IMG/VR virus record: IMGVR_UViG_3300035698_012267
Span: 1 to 20,243 of that record
Origin: a virus
Reading direction: 5' to 3' (one strand)
DNA length: 20,243 nucleotides
In this document: piece after piece, positions 8,164 to 14,551 of the stretch
How the letters are laid out: every line of letters starts with the position of its first letter
How positions within the stretch are numbered: position 1 is the stretch's first letter
The notes under the pieces: generated by a model
The model's input: the letters and a program-made list of their open reading frames with translations, nothing else
What the model was told of the DNA's origin: nothing
Database searches by the model: none
Made by a program: the position numbers and the translations under genes

Positions 8164-8916
8164 ATGTTTGGTCTATTAAAGAAAAATAGAAAAGGATTCA
8201 CAGGAATTGAATTAATTATTCTTATTGCCGTCATTGGAGCAGTGTCGTATCTTGCGGCTCCTTCAGTAGGCAAAGCGGTTCACAATGTTTTTGAAGGAGA
8301 TAAGAATAAACAAAAATCAATTCACAAGGTGTCCGAACAATATTCAATGTTTTACAAGGACGCCAAAGGGAATTTTGTTCCAGCAAAGATTCCGTATAAG
8401 AGAACAGAAGAATTATTAAATTATACGCATTCGGAACCGCCTGAAACTCTCTGGGAAAAATTCTGGAAAATGGGAGTACTTTCGGTTTTAATAATTGTTA
8501 TTCTTTCTTATCTGGGGCTGTGGCCGATAATCACGCTTTGGTGGAAGAAAAAAATTAAACCTAAAATTACAGAAGCACAGACAAATCTCGAAAATATAAA
8601 AAAAGAAAAAACCGTATTGGCAGGTGAAGCTTACTTAATCGTCAAAAGTGTAGATGAGGGTCTCGCAGCTATGAACGCTGTAATAGCTTCTTTAAAAGGA
8701 CAAGAAGACGCGGCACGAACTGCGTTAACGAATTCAAAACTAGACGAAGACCCCATAACTAGAAGCGCGAAAGCCGCTAACGCACAGAGCGCTCTCACGT
8801 CTATTCAATCTGTGCTTTCTGCAGTTACTAAATTAAAAGCAGAATTCCTTTCAGCGATGTCGAGGAAGCAAGACTCGACAACGAAGAAATTAGTGTCTCA
8901 ATTAAAGAATGATTAA
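8164..8916 (+). CDS. Type IV prepilin-leader membrane protein with coiled coil
   Basis: The first 30 residues are a textbook type IV prepilin leader. A short basic stretch ending Lys-Gly11 is followed by FTGIELIILIAVIGAV, with the cleavage glycine at 11, Phe12 as new residue 1 and Glu16 as the +5 glutamate. A second hydrophobic segment lies at about 103-126 (LSVLIIVILSYLGLW...). It is followed by a lysine cluster and a long Ala/Lys/Glu-rich predicted coiled coil (about 130-245). There is no pilin globular domain. An AAAGGAG site precedes the ATG. The position after the fibre gene would suit a lysis, exclusion or adhesion function, none of which is proven. It could be a holin-like protein in which the leader resemblance is accidental. 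Confidence 0.75.
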   Translation: MFGLLKKNRKGFTGIELIILIAVIGAVSYLAAPSVGKAVHNVFEGDKNKQKSIHKVSEQYSMFYKDAKGNFVPAKIPYKRTEELLNYTHSEPPETLWEKFWKMGVLSVLIIVILSYLGLWPIITLWWKKKIKPKITEAQTNLENIKKEKTVLAGEAYLIVKSVDEGLAAMNAVIASLKGQEDAARTALTNSKLDEDPITRSAKAANAQSALTSIQSVLSAVTKLKAEFLSAMSRKQDSTTKKLVSQLKND

Positions 8917-8948
8917 CGATTAAATGGAAATTAAAAAGGAGGATTGAA

Positions 8949-9179
8949 ATGGCAAAGGGAAAATTGAAATTTGAGGAGATCGAAAAGGATTGTAAGTTCA
9001 AGACCTATCAAGATAGTAAATGCGTTAACGAAAAGAATAAGTCGTATCGCATGGTTAATGGCTGTCAAGAGCGGTCTTGCCCCATTTTAGAAGAGGCCTC
9101 TGCTCCGGAAGAGCCGAAAGAACCAGAAGAACCGAAAGAACCAGAAGAAGAAAAAACTCCGGAAAATCAGAATAAATAA
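8949..9179 (+). CDS. Small Cys-containing protein with EPKEP repeats, hypothetical
   Basis: The 76 residues include Cys15, Cys25, Cys39 and Cys44 (KDCKFKTY, SKCVNEKN, NGCQERSC) in the first half. The second half is an acidic proline repeat, EEPKEPEEPKEPEEE. The four cysteines could bind a metal or form disulfides; no family is recognised. A strong AAAAGGAGG ribosome site precedes the ATG. It is the last plus-strand gene before the convergent region, and the stop is followed immediately by a short inverted repeat. The repeat tail is encoded by a short direct DNA repeat (ccgaaagaaccagaagaa twice). Confidence 0.65.
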   Translation: MAKGKLKFEEIEKDCKFKTYQDSKCVNEKNKSYRMVNGCQERSCPILEEASAPEEPKEPEEPKEPEEEKTPENQNK

Positions 9180-9180
9180 A

Positions 9181-9196
9181 CTCCTTTTTTAAGGAG
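9181..9196. terminator. Short inverted repeat after the last tail gene, candidate terminator
   Basis: CTCCTT and AAGGAG flank a four-T loop two bases after the stop codon of the last plus-strand gene. The stem is only six base pairs and no long U-run follows, so strength as an intrinsic terminator is doubtful. The location at the convergence of two operons is what suggests the role. Confidence 0.35.
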
Positions 9197-9226
9197 ACAT
9201 TTAAACTTAACTATTCCGGATTTAAA

Positions 9227-9282
9227 GATTGCGGCGGGACGCAAACACCCTTCTAAGGTGTCTTTAAAACCCCGCCGCAATC
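9227..9282. terminator. 12-bp perfect inverted repeat between convergent operons
   Basis: GATTGCGGCGGG at 9227-9238 is exactly inverted at 9271-9282. The right arm is inside the end of the minus-strand GroES-like gene, where it encodes the Asp-Cys-Gly-Gly of its zinc ribbon. The 32-base loop contains a further small hairpin (ACACC at 9245-9249 with GGTGT at 9257-9261). A GC-rich stem between facing genes suggests a bidirectional stop signal or mRNA 3' protector, but a T-run is lacking on both sides. Confidence 0.4.
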
Positions 9283-9921
9283 ATTACATATGATTAGATC
9301 TGTGCCATCTCGCATCGTGCCTACAGAATGCCGGGAAGGCGCTTTACACTCACAATATTTATAAATTAAAGCAAGCAAATTGAGCTTATCCGTTAATATA
9401 TATCGGTTACTTTTAGCATCAAAATACTGCCAAGTATCTTTATTCTCAATAATCACCCGGTCTTTAGATCTCACTCCAGAATTTAATCCCGCGACTACAA
9501 TCGTTCCATAAAGAAGTCTTTCTTCACGAATCTGGGGTAGATAGATGCGCCCATATTTCTTTTCTAATTGTTCATCCGGCAAAAAAACAACTCTGTTTCT
9601 TAAAGCACGAATAGGTATTTCGTCTTCATCTTCAACTGCGTAAATAAGGCTTTCCGTAATTACTATATATCGACTCCCGTCTTCCTTAATTGTCTCTTTA
9701 AAATAATTACTCGGTTGATACCTAATAATCTCTCCAGGCCTAACTTGCGTAACGCCCTTTCCAATAGCAAGCACCTTGCCGCGCCATGGATCTTTACCGC
9801 CTGTGGTAGCTGTGTATTGCATCATTAACGGCATCCATATACCGCTCTTAGTTTTTTCAGGCCATTCGTAAGCTTTAATTAATACATTTTTTCGCGTAGG
9901 TCTTAATGACTTTACATTCAT
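9253..9921 (-). CDS. Tandem GroES-like (Cpn10) co-chaperonin with C-terminal zinc ribbon
   Basis: The protein contains two GroES-like beta-barrels. The first (about 1-97) has SLRPTRKNVLIKAYEWPEKT, SGIWMP, a long loop (about 30-46) where GroES has its mobile loop, then WRGKVLAIGKG and VRPGEIIRY. The second (about 102-186) has IRALRNRVVFLPDE, GRIYLPQI and a shorter loop, then LYGTIVVAGLNSGVRSKDRV. A zinc ribbon follows, with Cys190, Cys192, Cys212 and Cys215. GroES partners cap GroEL-type chaperonins; phages such as T4 carry their own (gp31) to fold capsid proteins. A double domain recalls chloroplast Cpn20, while the zinc ribbon is unusual. An AAGGAG site lies five bases before the ATG. No GroEL gene is in the window. 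Confidence 0.8.
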   Translation of the reverse strand: MNVKSLRPTRKNVLIKAYEWPEKTKSGIWMPLMMQYTATTGGKDPWRGKVLAIGKGVTQVRPGEIIRYQPSNYFKETIKEDGSRYIVITESLIYAVEDEDEIPIRALRNRVVFLPDEQLEKKYGRIYLPQIREERLLYGTIVVAGLNSGVRSKDRVIIENKDTWQYFDAKSNRYILTDKLNLLALIYKYCECKAPSRHSVGTMRDGTDLIICNDCGGVLKTP

Positions 9922-9940
9922 TTTTTCTCCTTAGTGGTCT

Positions 9941-9947
9941 ATTATAA
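9941..9947 (-). promoter_or_regulatory. Possible -10 element upstream of the GroES-like gene
   Basis: On the minus strand the short gap before the GroES-like gene contains TATAATA about 20 bases before the start, in an AT-rich stretch. No good -35 hexamer is found at 16-18 bases upstream. The gene may also be read from the upstream operon. A similar TATAAT occurs before the cold-shock gene. Confidence 0.25.
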
Positions 9948-9977
9948 GCGTCGTATAACATATTTTATTTTTATTAT

Positions 9978-10550
9978 TTAAGGTATCTCTTTTTTTAAGC
10001 AACATTTTTTATATTTTTTTCCGGAGCCGCAAGGACAAAGCACATTCCTACCTATTTTATTAGGTACGTATTCACGATCAGTTACAAGAATTCCGTGCAT
10101 ATGATCTATCTCATGCTGTATAATCTGAGCTTCAATCCCTTCAGCTACACATTCTTTATCGTCGTTAATGAATACGATTTTATTATATCGTTTGGTTGTG
10201 TACGTTTTTCCAGGTATTGAAAGACAGCCTTCTCCGGGGTTAATAATCAGATCTAACGTCTCAATAATTCGAGGGTTAATTAATAGATGTCCTTCTCCCA
10301 TCGCATATCTCTGGCTATCTTCATCTTTAAGAAGCCAGTACCAAGCCGCAGCTAAAGGTATCCCCACTTGAATTGCAGCTAGCCCGTACCCCTGTATCCA
10401 ACCTTTACGGAGCGCGTATTTTATTAAAGGAACAATATTACGTTCCTCTATCTCTTTTCGGCTAGTTTTTTTTGAAGCTTGCCTTAAGTATTTTAAGTCT
10501 GTAATTAAGCTAGCCTCTATAGGAGGCGAGTTAACTTTTTGTTCTTTCAA
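9978..10550 (-). CDS. def: Peptide deformylase with C-terminal SEC-C zinc motif
   Basis: The 190-residue enzyme has all three deformylase motifs: GYGLAAIQ (residues 54-61), EGCLSIPG with metal ligand Cys109, and QHEIDHMHG with His146, Glu147 and His150. It removes the formyl group from nascent proteins. Phage deformylases are known from marine phages, usually without extra domains. Here a SEC-C motif follows (IGRNVLCPCGSGKKYKKCC, cysteines 172, 174, 183 and 184), a zinc-binding tail known from SecA. The start is a TTG five bases after AGGAGG on the minus strand. It follows the HD gene after 12 bases. The catalytic assignment is very secure; the role of the tail is inferred. Confidence 0.93.
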   Translation of the reverse strand: MKEQKVNSPPIEASLITDLKYLRQASKKTSRKEIEERNIVPLIKYALRKGWIQGYGLAAIQVGIPLAAAWYWLLKDEDSQRYAMGEGHLLINPRIIETLDLIINPGEGCLSIPGKTYTTKRYNKIVFINDDKECVAEGIEAQIIQHEIDHMHGILVTDREYVPNKIGRNVLCPCGSGKKYKKCCLKKEIP

Positions 10551-10562
10551 ATCTTCCTCCTT

Positions 10563-11240
10563 TTATTTACAGAACTTAGATTCTGTAATAGGCCTATAAA
10601 GCCAAGAATTTTTATCTTCAATTAAAGCAGCAGACCACATATCCGCGAAATGCACCATTAACGTTAAAGGGTGTTCTTTCATAGCGACTTCCCGGCCCGA
10701 AGGAATATACTGTCCATCATGATACGCTATAGCTTGCATCTCATGTTCATAGAGATCTATAAAACGAGACACTATTAAGGCTGATTTAAATGAACCGGCA
10801 AAAGCCATAAGCTCTTTATTGACTTCATACGGTTTAGCCTCAGATACTTTGCCGGACTTCACTAAATTTGGTACATAAAATTTCTTTCCAAATCCGTCTT
10901 CTATTTTATGTATGTCATGAAAAAGGCCCACAAGTACGCAAGATTCATTCGAAATTTTGCAAAACGAATCTGTTTGTTCTTTTGTCGCATACTGCATAAC
11001 ATCCATTGACGCATCTAACATCGCCATTTTCACGCGAAGTAATGTCTTTGTTACTCCTATTGAATGCTCTATCAATCCGCCGGAATGATTATTATGGTGC
11101 ACTGAAGAAGCTGGCGCGGAATAAAAATCTAAGCTTTCTAAATATCCTAAAAGTTCTAAAGCTTGTTCTTTTCTGGAGTCGCAAAAATTCAAAAGACCGA
11201 TTACCTCTTCTCTTACAGCATCTTGATTCATGTTTTCCAT
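10563..11240 (-). CDS. HD-domain phosphohydrolase (YhaM-like HD region)
   Basis: The 225-residue protein carries HD-superfamily metal ligands in order: His59 in GGLIEHSIGV after the HHNNHSGG stretch, His108-Asp109 in GLFHDIHKI, His174 in IAYHDGQYIP and Asp200 in MVHFADMWSA. The order HHN.HSGGLIEHS...HD is close to that in YhaM-type 3'-5' exoribonucleases and related nucleotide hydrolases. The OB-fold of YhaM is absent, so substrate (nucleotide, RNA end or cyclic nucleotide) cannot be decided. A GAAAGGAAAG ribosome site precedes the ATG. It is the fourth of a run of small auxiliary genes after the replication genes. Confidence 0.78.
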   Translation of the reverse strand: MENMNQDAVREEVIGLLNFCDSRKEQALELLGYLESLDFYSAPASSVHHNNHSGGLIEHSIGVTKTLLRVKMAMLDASMDVMQYATKEQTDSFCKISNESCVLVGLFHDIHKIEDGFGKKFYVPNLVKSGKVSEAKPYEVNKELMAFAGSFKSALIVSRFIDLYEHEMQAIAYHDGQYIPSGREVAMKEHPLTLMVHFADMWSAALIEDKNSWLYRPITESKFCK

Positions 11241-11257
11241 CGTATAAACTTTCCTTT

Positions 11258-11431
11258 CTAGTTTAAGAATATCAATTCTGTTTCATTACTAAACGTTACC
11301 CTACGAGCAATTATTGGGAGAGGTACATCCACTTTCAATTTTTCATCTACGTTAAGTTCTGAAATTTTGGTTATTTTGACAGCTGCTCCCGCTAGAATAA
11401 TTGAATCTCCGATACGAATATTTAGCCTCAT
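11258..11431 (-). CDS. Small beta-rich protein (57 aa), hypothetical
   Basis: A 57-codon frame fills the gap between the cold-shock gene and the HD gene. It begins MRLNIRIGDSIILAG, continues through KITKISELNVDEKLKVDVPL and ends FLN. A strong ribosome site (AAGGAGGA) sits a few bases before the ATG, which is the main reason to accept it. The strand-rich pattern with RIGDSI near the N-terminus superficially resembles CsrA-type regulators, but the conserved CsrA C-terminal region is not recognisable, so no function is assigned. Its stop lies 17 bases before the HD-gene start in the transcript. Confidence 0.6.
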   Translation of the reverse strand: MRLNIRIGDSIILAGAAVKITKISELNVDEKLKVDVPLPIIARRVTFSNETELIFLN

Positions 11432-11459
11432 CCATCTTCCTCCTTAATGAATTTTTTGA

Positions 11460-11693
11460 TTACTTACTGTCTTTTTTCTTTTCAGGTTTTGCAGCTTCAA
11501 GGATTATTACGTCTTGTGCTTGCAACCCTTTCTCGGCCTCGACCGGCTCAAATTGTACACTATCTCCTTTACTGAGGTTCTTATATCCCTCTGCTTGAAT
11601 CGCGGAATAGTGTACGAATATGTCTTTACCTTCTCCCGTTTCGATAAATCCATATCCTCTTTTTGTTGAGAACCACTTTACAGTACCTTTCAT
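11460..11693 (-). CDS. Cold-shock-domain protein (CspA family)
   Basis: The 77-residue protein is a full-length cold-shock domain. MKGTVKWFSTKRGYGFI contains the RNP1 motif, GKDIFVHYSAI contains RNP2, and the domain ends VQFEPVEAEKGLQAQDVIIL. A short Lys-rich tail follows (EKKKDSK). Such proteins bind single-stranded RNA or DNA and melt mRNA structure. In a phage it could support translation of phage messages or single-stranded DNA handling. An AAGGAGAGG ribosome site precedes the ATG. There is a 116-base AT-rich leader between this gene and the upstream 84-residue gene, longer than most gaps in this operon. Confidence 0.93.
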   Translation of the reverse strand: MKGTVKWFSTKRGYGFIETGEGKDIFVHYSAIQAEGYKNLSKGDSVQFEPVEAEKGLQAQDVIILEAAKPEKKKDSK

Positions 11694-11771
11694 CTTAACC
11701 TCTCCTTTTCTTTTTTTATTTTCTTAATTAACCAGGCTACGTATTTTTAATCTAAAATTAATATCTATATT

Positions 11772-11777
11772 ATATAT
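11772..11777 (-). promoter_or_regulatory. Possible -10 element upstream of the cold-shock gene
   Basis: The minus strand reads gatatataatatag about 80 bases before the cold-shock start and includes TATAAT; the -35 position has no clear TTGACA. The long AT-rich leader would suit separate transcription or a structured 5' end, but this is weak evidence. Confidence 0.2.
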
Positions 11778-11809
11778 CCCACCTCCCTCATTGATACGCC
11801 ATCCCTACA

Positions 11810-12064
11810 TTACCTACCTATTCTAAACTCTTCGTATGTATCCTCAAATATTTTTGCAGACAGGGTGCGGTATTCTCCTTTAGAATTCTGTATGAGATAT
11901 TCTCCGGGCATACCGATTAATGTCCCTTTTGAGGTTTCTATTTCGAAAACTATATCCATTCGAATCGCTCGAATTGGGTAAGGCTTTCGAACATACATTT
12001 TGGTTCGCGCAGGTAATTTAAAATTTTTATCGATCCTTAAACTAGGAGCTGCCGTTATTCCCAT
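11810..12064 (-). CDS. Small phage protein of the PGD(Y/W) type (84 aa)
   Basis: The protein has the pattern of a common small phage family: a basic MYVRKPYPIRAIRM segment, a hydrophobic strand pair FEIETSKGTLIG, then MPGEYLIQNSKGEYRTLSAK and IFEDTYEEF. Members usually read PGDYLIKG..GE.YPC..DIF..TY. Their function is unknown to me. The chosen ATG at 12064 follows GAGAGGA at proper spacing and overlaps the upstream gene end by 23 bases; the later ATG at 11998 has no ribosome site. It stands after the primase operon part. Identification is by pattern only. Confidence 0.6.
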   Translation of the reverse strand: MGITAAPSLRIDKNFKLPARTKMYVRKPYPIRAIRMDIVFEIETSKGTLIGMPGEYLIQNSKGEYRTLSAKIFEDTYEEFRIGR

Positions 12065-12380
12065 GATTATCCTCTCGTACCTTTAATGCCGCTTCAATTA
12101 AATTAATTCTCTCTGAATACCCGGCCACCTTAGTTAGTAAATCTTCCATTTTCTTTTCCGACGCAACTACCCTAGTCATTAATACATCATAGTTTGCAAC
12201 ACTAAGATTATATGACATGGTTAAGAGCTGTTGGCAATAGAATACCGAGCTCAGTGTCTTTACGACATCGCTCACCATAGCCGGCTTAAGCGTATCTCCT
12301 TTTAATTTTTCTATTACGGACATAAGTTCTTTTCCAAAATTATCCAAAAGACCTGGATACGAAACTTGTTTCTGTGCCAT
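12042..12380 (-). CDS. Helical protein downstream of the primase, hypothetical (112 aa)
   Basis: The 112 residues are mostly helix-forming with heptad-like stretches (MTRVVASEKKMEDLLTKV and RINLIEAALKV), suggesting a short coiled coil near residues 65-102. The end is Asn/Gly/Ser-rich. No cysteine cluster or signal sequence is seen. AAGGAGGG lies just before the ATG. The gene is 10 bases after the primase-helicase stop and overlaps the next gene by 23 bases, so the three are probably co-translated. A helicase-loader or accessory role is conceivable but there is no motif for it. Confidence 0.6.
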   Translation of the reverse strand: MAQKQVSYPGLLDNFGKELMSVIEKLKGDTLKPAMVSDVVKTLSSVFYCQQLLTMSYNLSVANYDVLMTRVVASEKKMEDLLTKVAGYSERINLIEAALKVREDNHGNNGSS

Positions 12381-12390
12381 GAATCCCTCC

Positions 12391-14538
12391 TTATTTTTTC
12401 TTCAGTTTAACTTTTACTTTTTTCTTTGTATTTCCACGCGCCTCAAATAATTCTTCATCTCCTCGTACTCTTTCTTTTTCTGATGGTATGCTATAAAAGC
12501 CGGCACGCTCAATTAATTCGCGCATATTATTTGATACGCGCCACTCGAATTTATTATTTTTACCTTGTCTTTTCACAATCCTCAAAAGATTTAGATCGTT
12601 CATTATTCTTCCTACCGTAGAACTATTATATCGAGTGGTCCGGGCAACCTCCCTAGTTGCGATTGTGTCATCCTCATGTGGAGTCGCGATATAGATTTTA
12701 CGCACAATTTCTTCTGCACGTTGGTCAATAGAATCCAGAATTATTTTCTTAACGATACGGTATTCTTCTTCTCCCACTACTTTTTTATCCAGTGCGAATG
12801 CTAAATTTATTAAAAATTTAGCTATTGTTTTACTTAAACGCGTACCTACTTCACGGAAAGGTTTTGACATTACGATATCGTTATTTCTTACATCGCGAGT
12901 TACAGTACCCCGCATCGTAGCAGCGTATTTAACCGCATAGAGTAATTTATTTTCTATCTCAACCGGAATTTCTGGAAGTTTAAGGTCCCCTCTTTCAAGT
13001 TGATTGAGCTTATAATGCATGAAGTCCCGTACAACAACTGCTATTTCTTCGCGCATGGTATATTCGTGGGAGACATTCTTTATCGCTTTGCGCATCATTT
13101 CAATTTCAGAAGGGTGGTCAATCGCATCCCCAATATAGAATTTTAAAAAGCGCTCTCCAAGGCCGGCATGTTGCATTCCCATATTATATATTACTGGAGT
13201 AACTCCGGCAAGAATTGAAAAATGGCATTTATAGTATCGTTTAATCCCGTTACCAAAATCCTTACTAGTAGAGCCGTCATACGCATCTCTAAAAATACTA
13301 AATATTTCTTCTTTATCGGCTTCTTTTTTGCCGAGAATAACTGTGAAGTCTTTAATATTCAAACATTTCTCGTTTAATTTAGGTAAGAGGCTCGGGTCAG
13401 TCCCATCTCTGTCATTAGCACCCGATACCATCGCATGCGGGGTCAAGGACGAGGTTAAGTAGACGTTCGAACACATGTTAAATGCGCTAATAATCTCGGT
13501 CTTACTACCTCCCGGCGGCGCCACTAACATCATCCAAAGCGGATCCCCTTTCATTTTAGTCGAAAGGATTATCGCACAGGAAACTTTAATCGCGTCGGTG
13601 TCGTTAAGATAGAGCCATTTTTTAAAGATCTTTTCTACATCTGTGAAGGTTGTTTTCTTCACAACAACAGCTTCTTTTTTATTTAAAAATTCTTCTTCAA
13701 AAATTTCTCCTGCATCTAAAGATTTACGAGTAAACTTTTTAGTCATTTCTTTAATTAAACGCATCGTCTTTTTTGGTTTTTTATTCTTAACCGCTTCAGA
13801 AGTAATTAAATCCCGCATGTCGTAACCTACAGGCAGCTTCATAGGCCAATGTACGAACTCGACCTGTTTAGCGACCCCTAGTAAACGACCTTCAACGGTA
13901 ACTTCTCCTTGTTCGCCGGCTTCATCATTATCATAACATACGCGAACATCTCTATTCTTAAAATACGGAGCCCATTCACGTTTGAATGTATTAGCTCCCG
14001 GAACGCCTACAGCAACTGCTTTAACGTCTAAATATTTTAATAGCCAAGCCATCGCAATCGTATCCCACTCTCCTTCACATAAATATATAGGCCAATTAAC
14101 TGGAGCTTCCGTAATTGCTTTAACATTAAATAGCCATATCGCGCAACCCGAAGTACTTAAAACATTTTTTCCCAATTGCTGCATTCTTAAATCCATCAAT
14201 TGATTCTTTTCGTCTCGCACCGGGAAGGTATATCCATTTCCAGAATACCCAAGACCGTAACCCTCAAGCGCTTTTACGGGTAATTTTCGATTTTCAGCAA
14301 GCCGACCAAGAACCTTCGCATTCATGTCTTTAATATTTTGGTCGTTTATAGACTCTAAAAATCCCCGAAGATTCCCACTTAACCCAGCAGTTTTAGAATC
14401 CCAGCAAAGTGTATTTTTATTAACGTAGAACTTGCCTTCTTTACCTGTAAAAGGACAGTCCCCGTAAGATTGCGAAGAATTAGCGCCCCGAAATACAACG
14501 CCATGCTGCTTAAATGGTTTTAATTTATCTTTTTCCAT
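12391..14538 (-). CDS. TOPRIM primase / AAA+ (MCM-like) helicase fusion
   Basis: This 715-residue replication protein has a degenerate N-terminal zinc region (Cys28, Cys45; YGDCPFTG and LCWDSKT). A TOPRIM primase core follows (about 85-265) with the acidic Glu155 of YLCEGEWD and Asp203/Asp205 of VCYDNDEAG. An AAA+ ATPase follows (about 300-475) with P-loop APPGGSKT at 340-347, an IKDFT segment likely to include the Walker B acid (Asp397), sensor-like ILAGVTPV and an arginine in GLGERFL. The C-terminus has a winged-helix-like segment (about 615-680) and a Lys-rich end. It would prime and unwind DNA at the fork. A serine replaces the usual glycine before the P-loop lysine, as in MCM helicases. 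It begins 13 bases after the polymerase stop; the ribosome site is weak (AAGAAAG). Confidence 0.82.
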   Translation of the reverse strand: MEKDKLKPFKQHGVVFRGANSSQSYGDCPFTGKEGKFYVNKNTLCWDSKTAGLSGNLRGFLESINDQNIKDMNAKVLGRLAENRKLPVKALEGYGLGYSGNGYTFPVRDEKNQLMDLRMQQLGKNVLSTSGCAIWLFNVKAITEAPVNWPIYLCEGEWDTIAMAWLLKYLDVKAVAVGVPGANTFKREWAPYFKNRDVRVCYDNDEAGEQGEVTVEGRLLGVAKQVEFVHWPMKLPVGYDMRDLITSEAVKNKKPKKTMRLIKEMTKKFTRKSLDAGEIFEEEFLNKKEAVVVKKTTFTDVEKIFKKWLYLNDTDAIKVSCAIILSTKMKGDPLWMMLVAPPGGSKTEIISAFNMCSNVYLTSSLTPHAMVSGANDRDGTDPSLLPKLNEKCLNIKDFTVILGKKEADKEEIFSIFRDAYDGSTSKDFGNGIKRYYKCHFSILAGVTPVIYNMGMQHAGLGERFLKFYIGDAIDHPSEIEMMRKAIKNVSHEYTMREEIAVVVRDFMHYKLNQLERGDLKLPEIPVEIENKLLYAVKYAATMRGTVTRDVRNNDIVMSKPFREVGTRLSKTIAKFLINLAFALDKKVVGEEEYRIVKKIILDSIDQRAEEIVRKIYIATPHEDDTIATREVARTTRYNSSTVGRIMNDLNLLRIVKRQGKNNKFEWRVSNNMRELIERAGFYSIPSEKERVRGDEELFEARGNTKKKVKVKLKKK

Positions 14539-14551
14539 TATTCACTCTTTC

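Noticed and set aside
9920-9962. Short minus-strand ORF starting in the leader of the GroES-like gene.
   Set aside because: It runs out of frame into the real gene, has no ribosome site, and the real ATG has AAGGAG in front.
10168-10371. Plus-strand frame inside the peptide deformylase gene.
   Set aside because: It is the antisense of a gene with intact catalytic motifs and has no support of its own.
11258-11431. Calling the 57-residue protein a CsrA homologue.
   Set aside because: Only the N-terminal RIGDSI pattern is similar; the conserved C-terminal part of CsrA is not visible.
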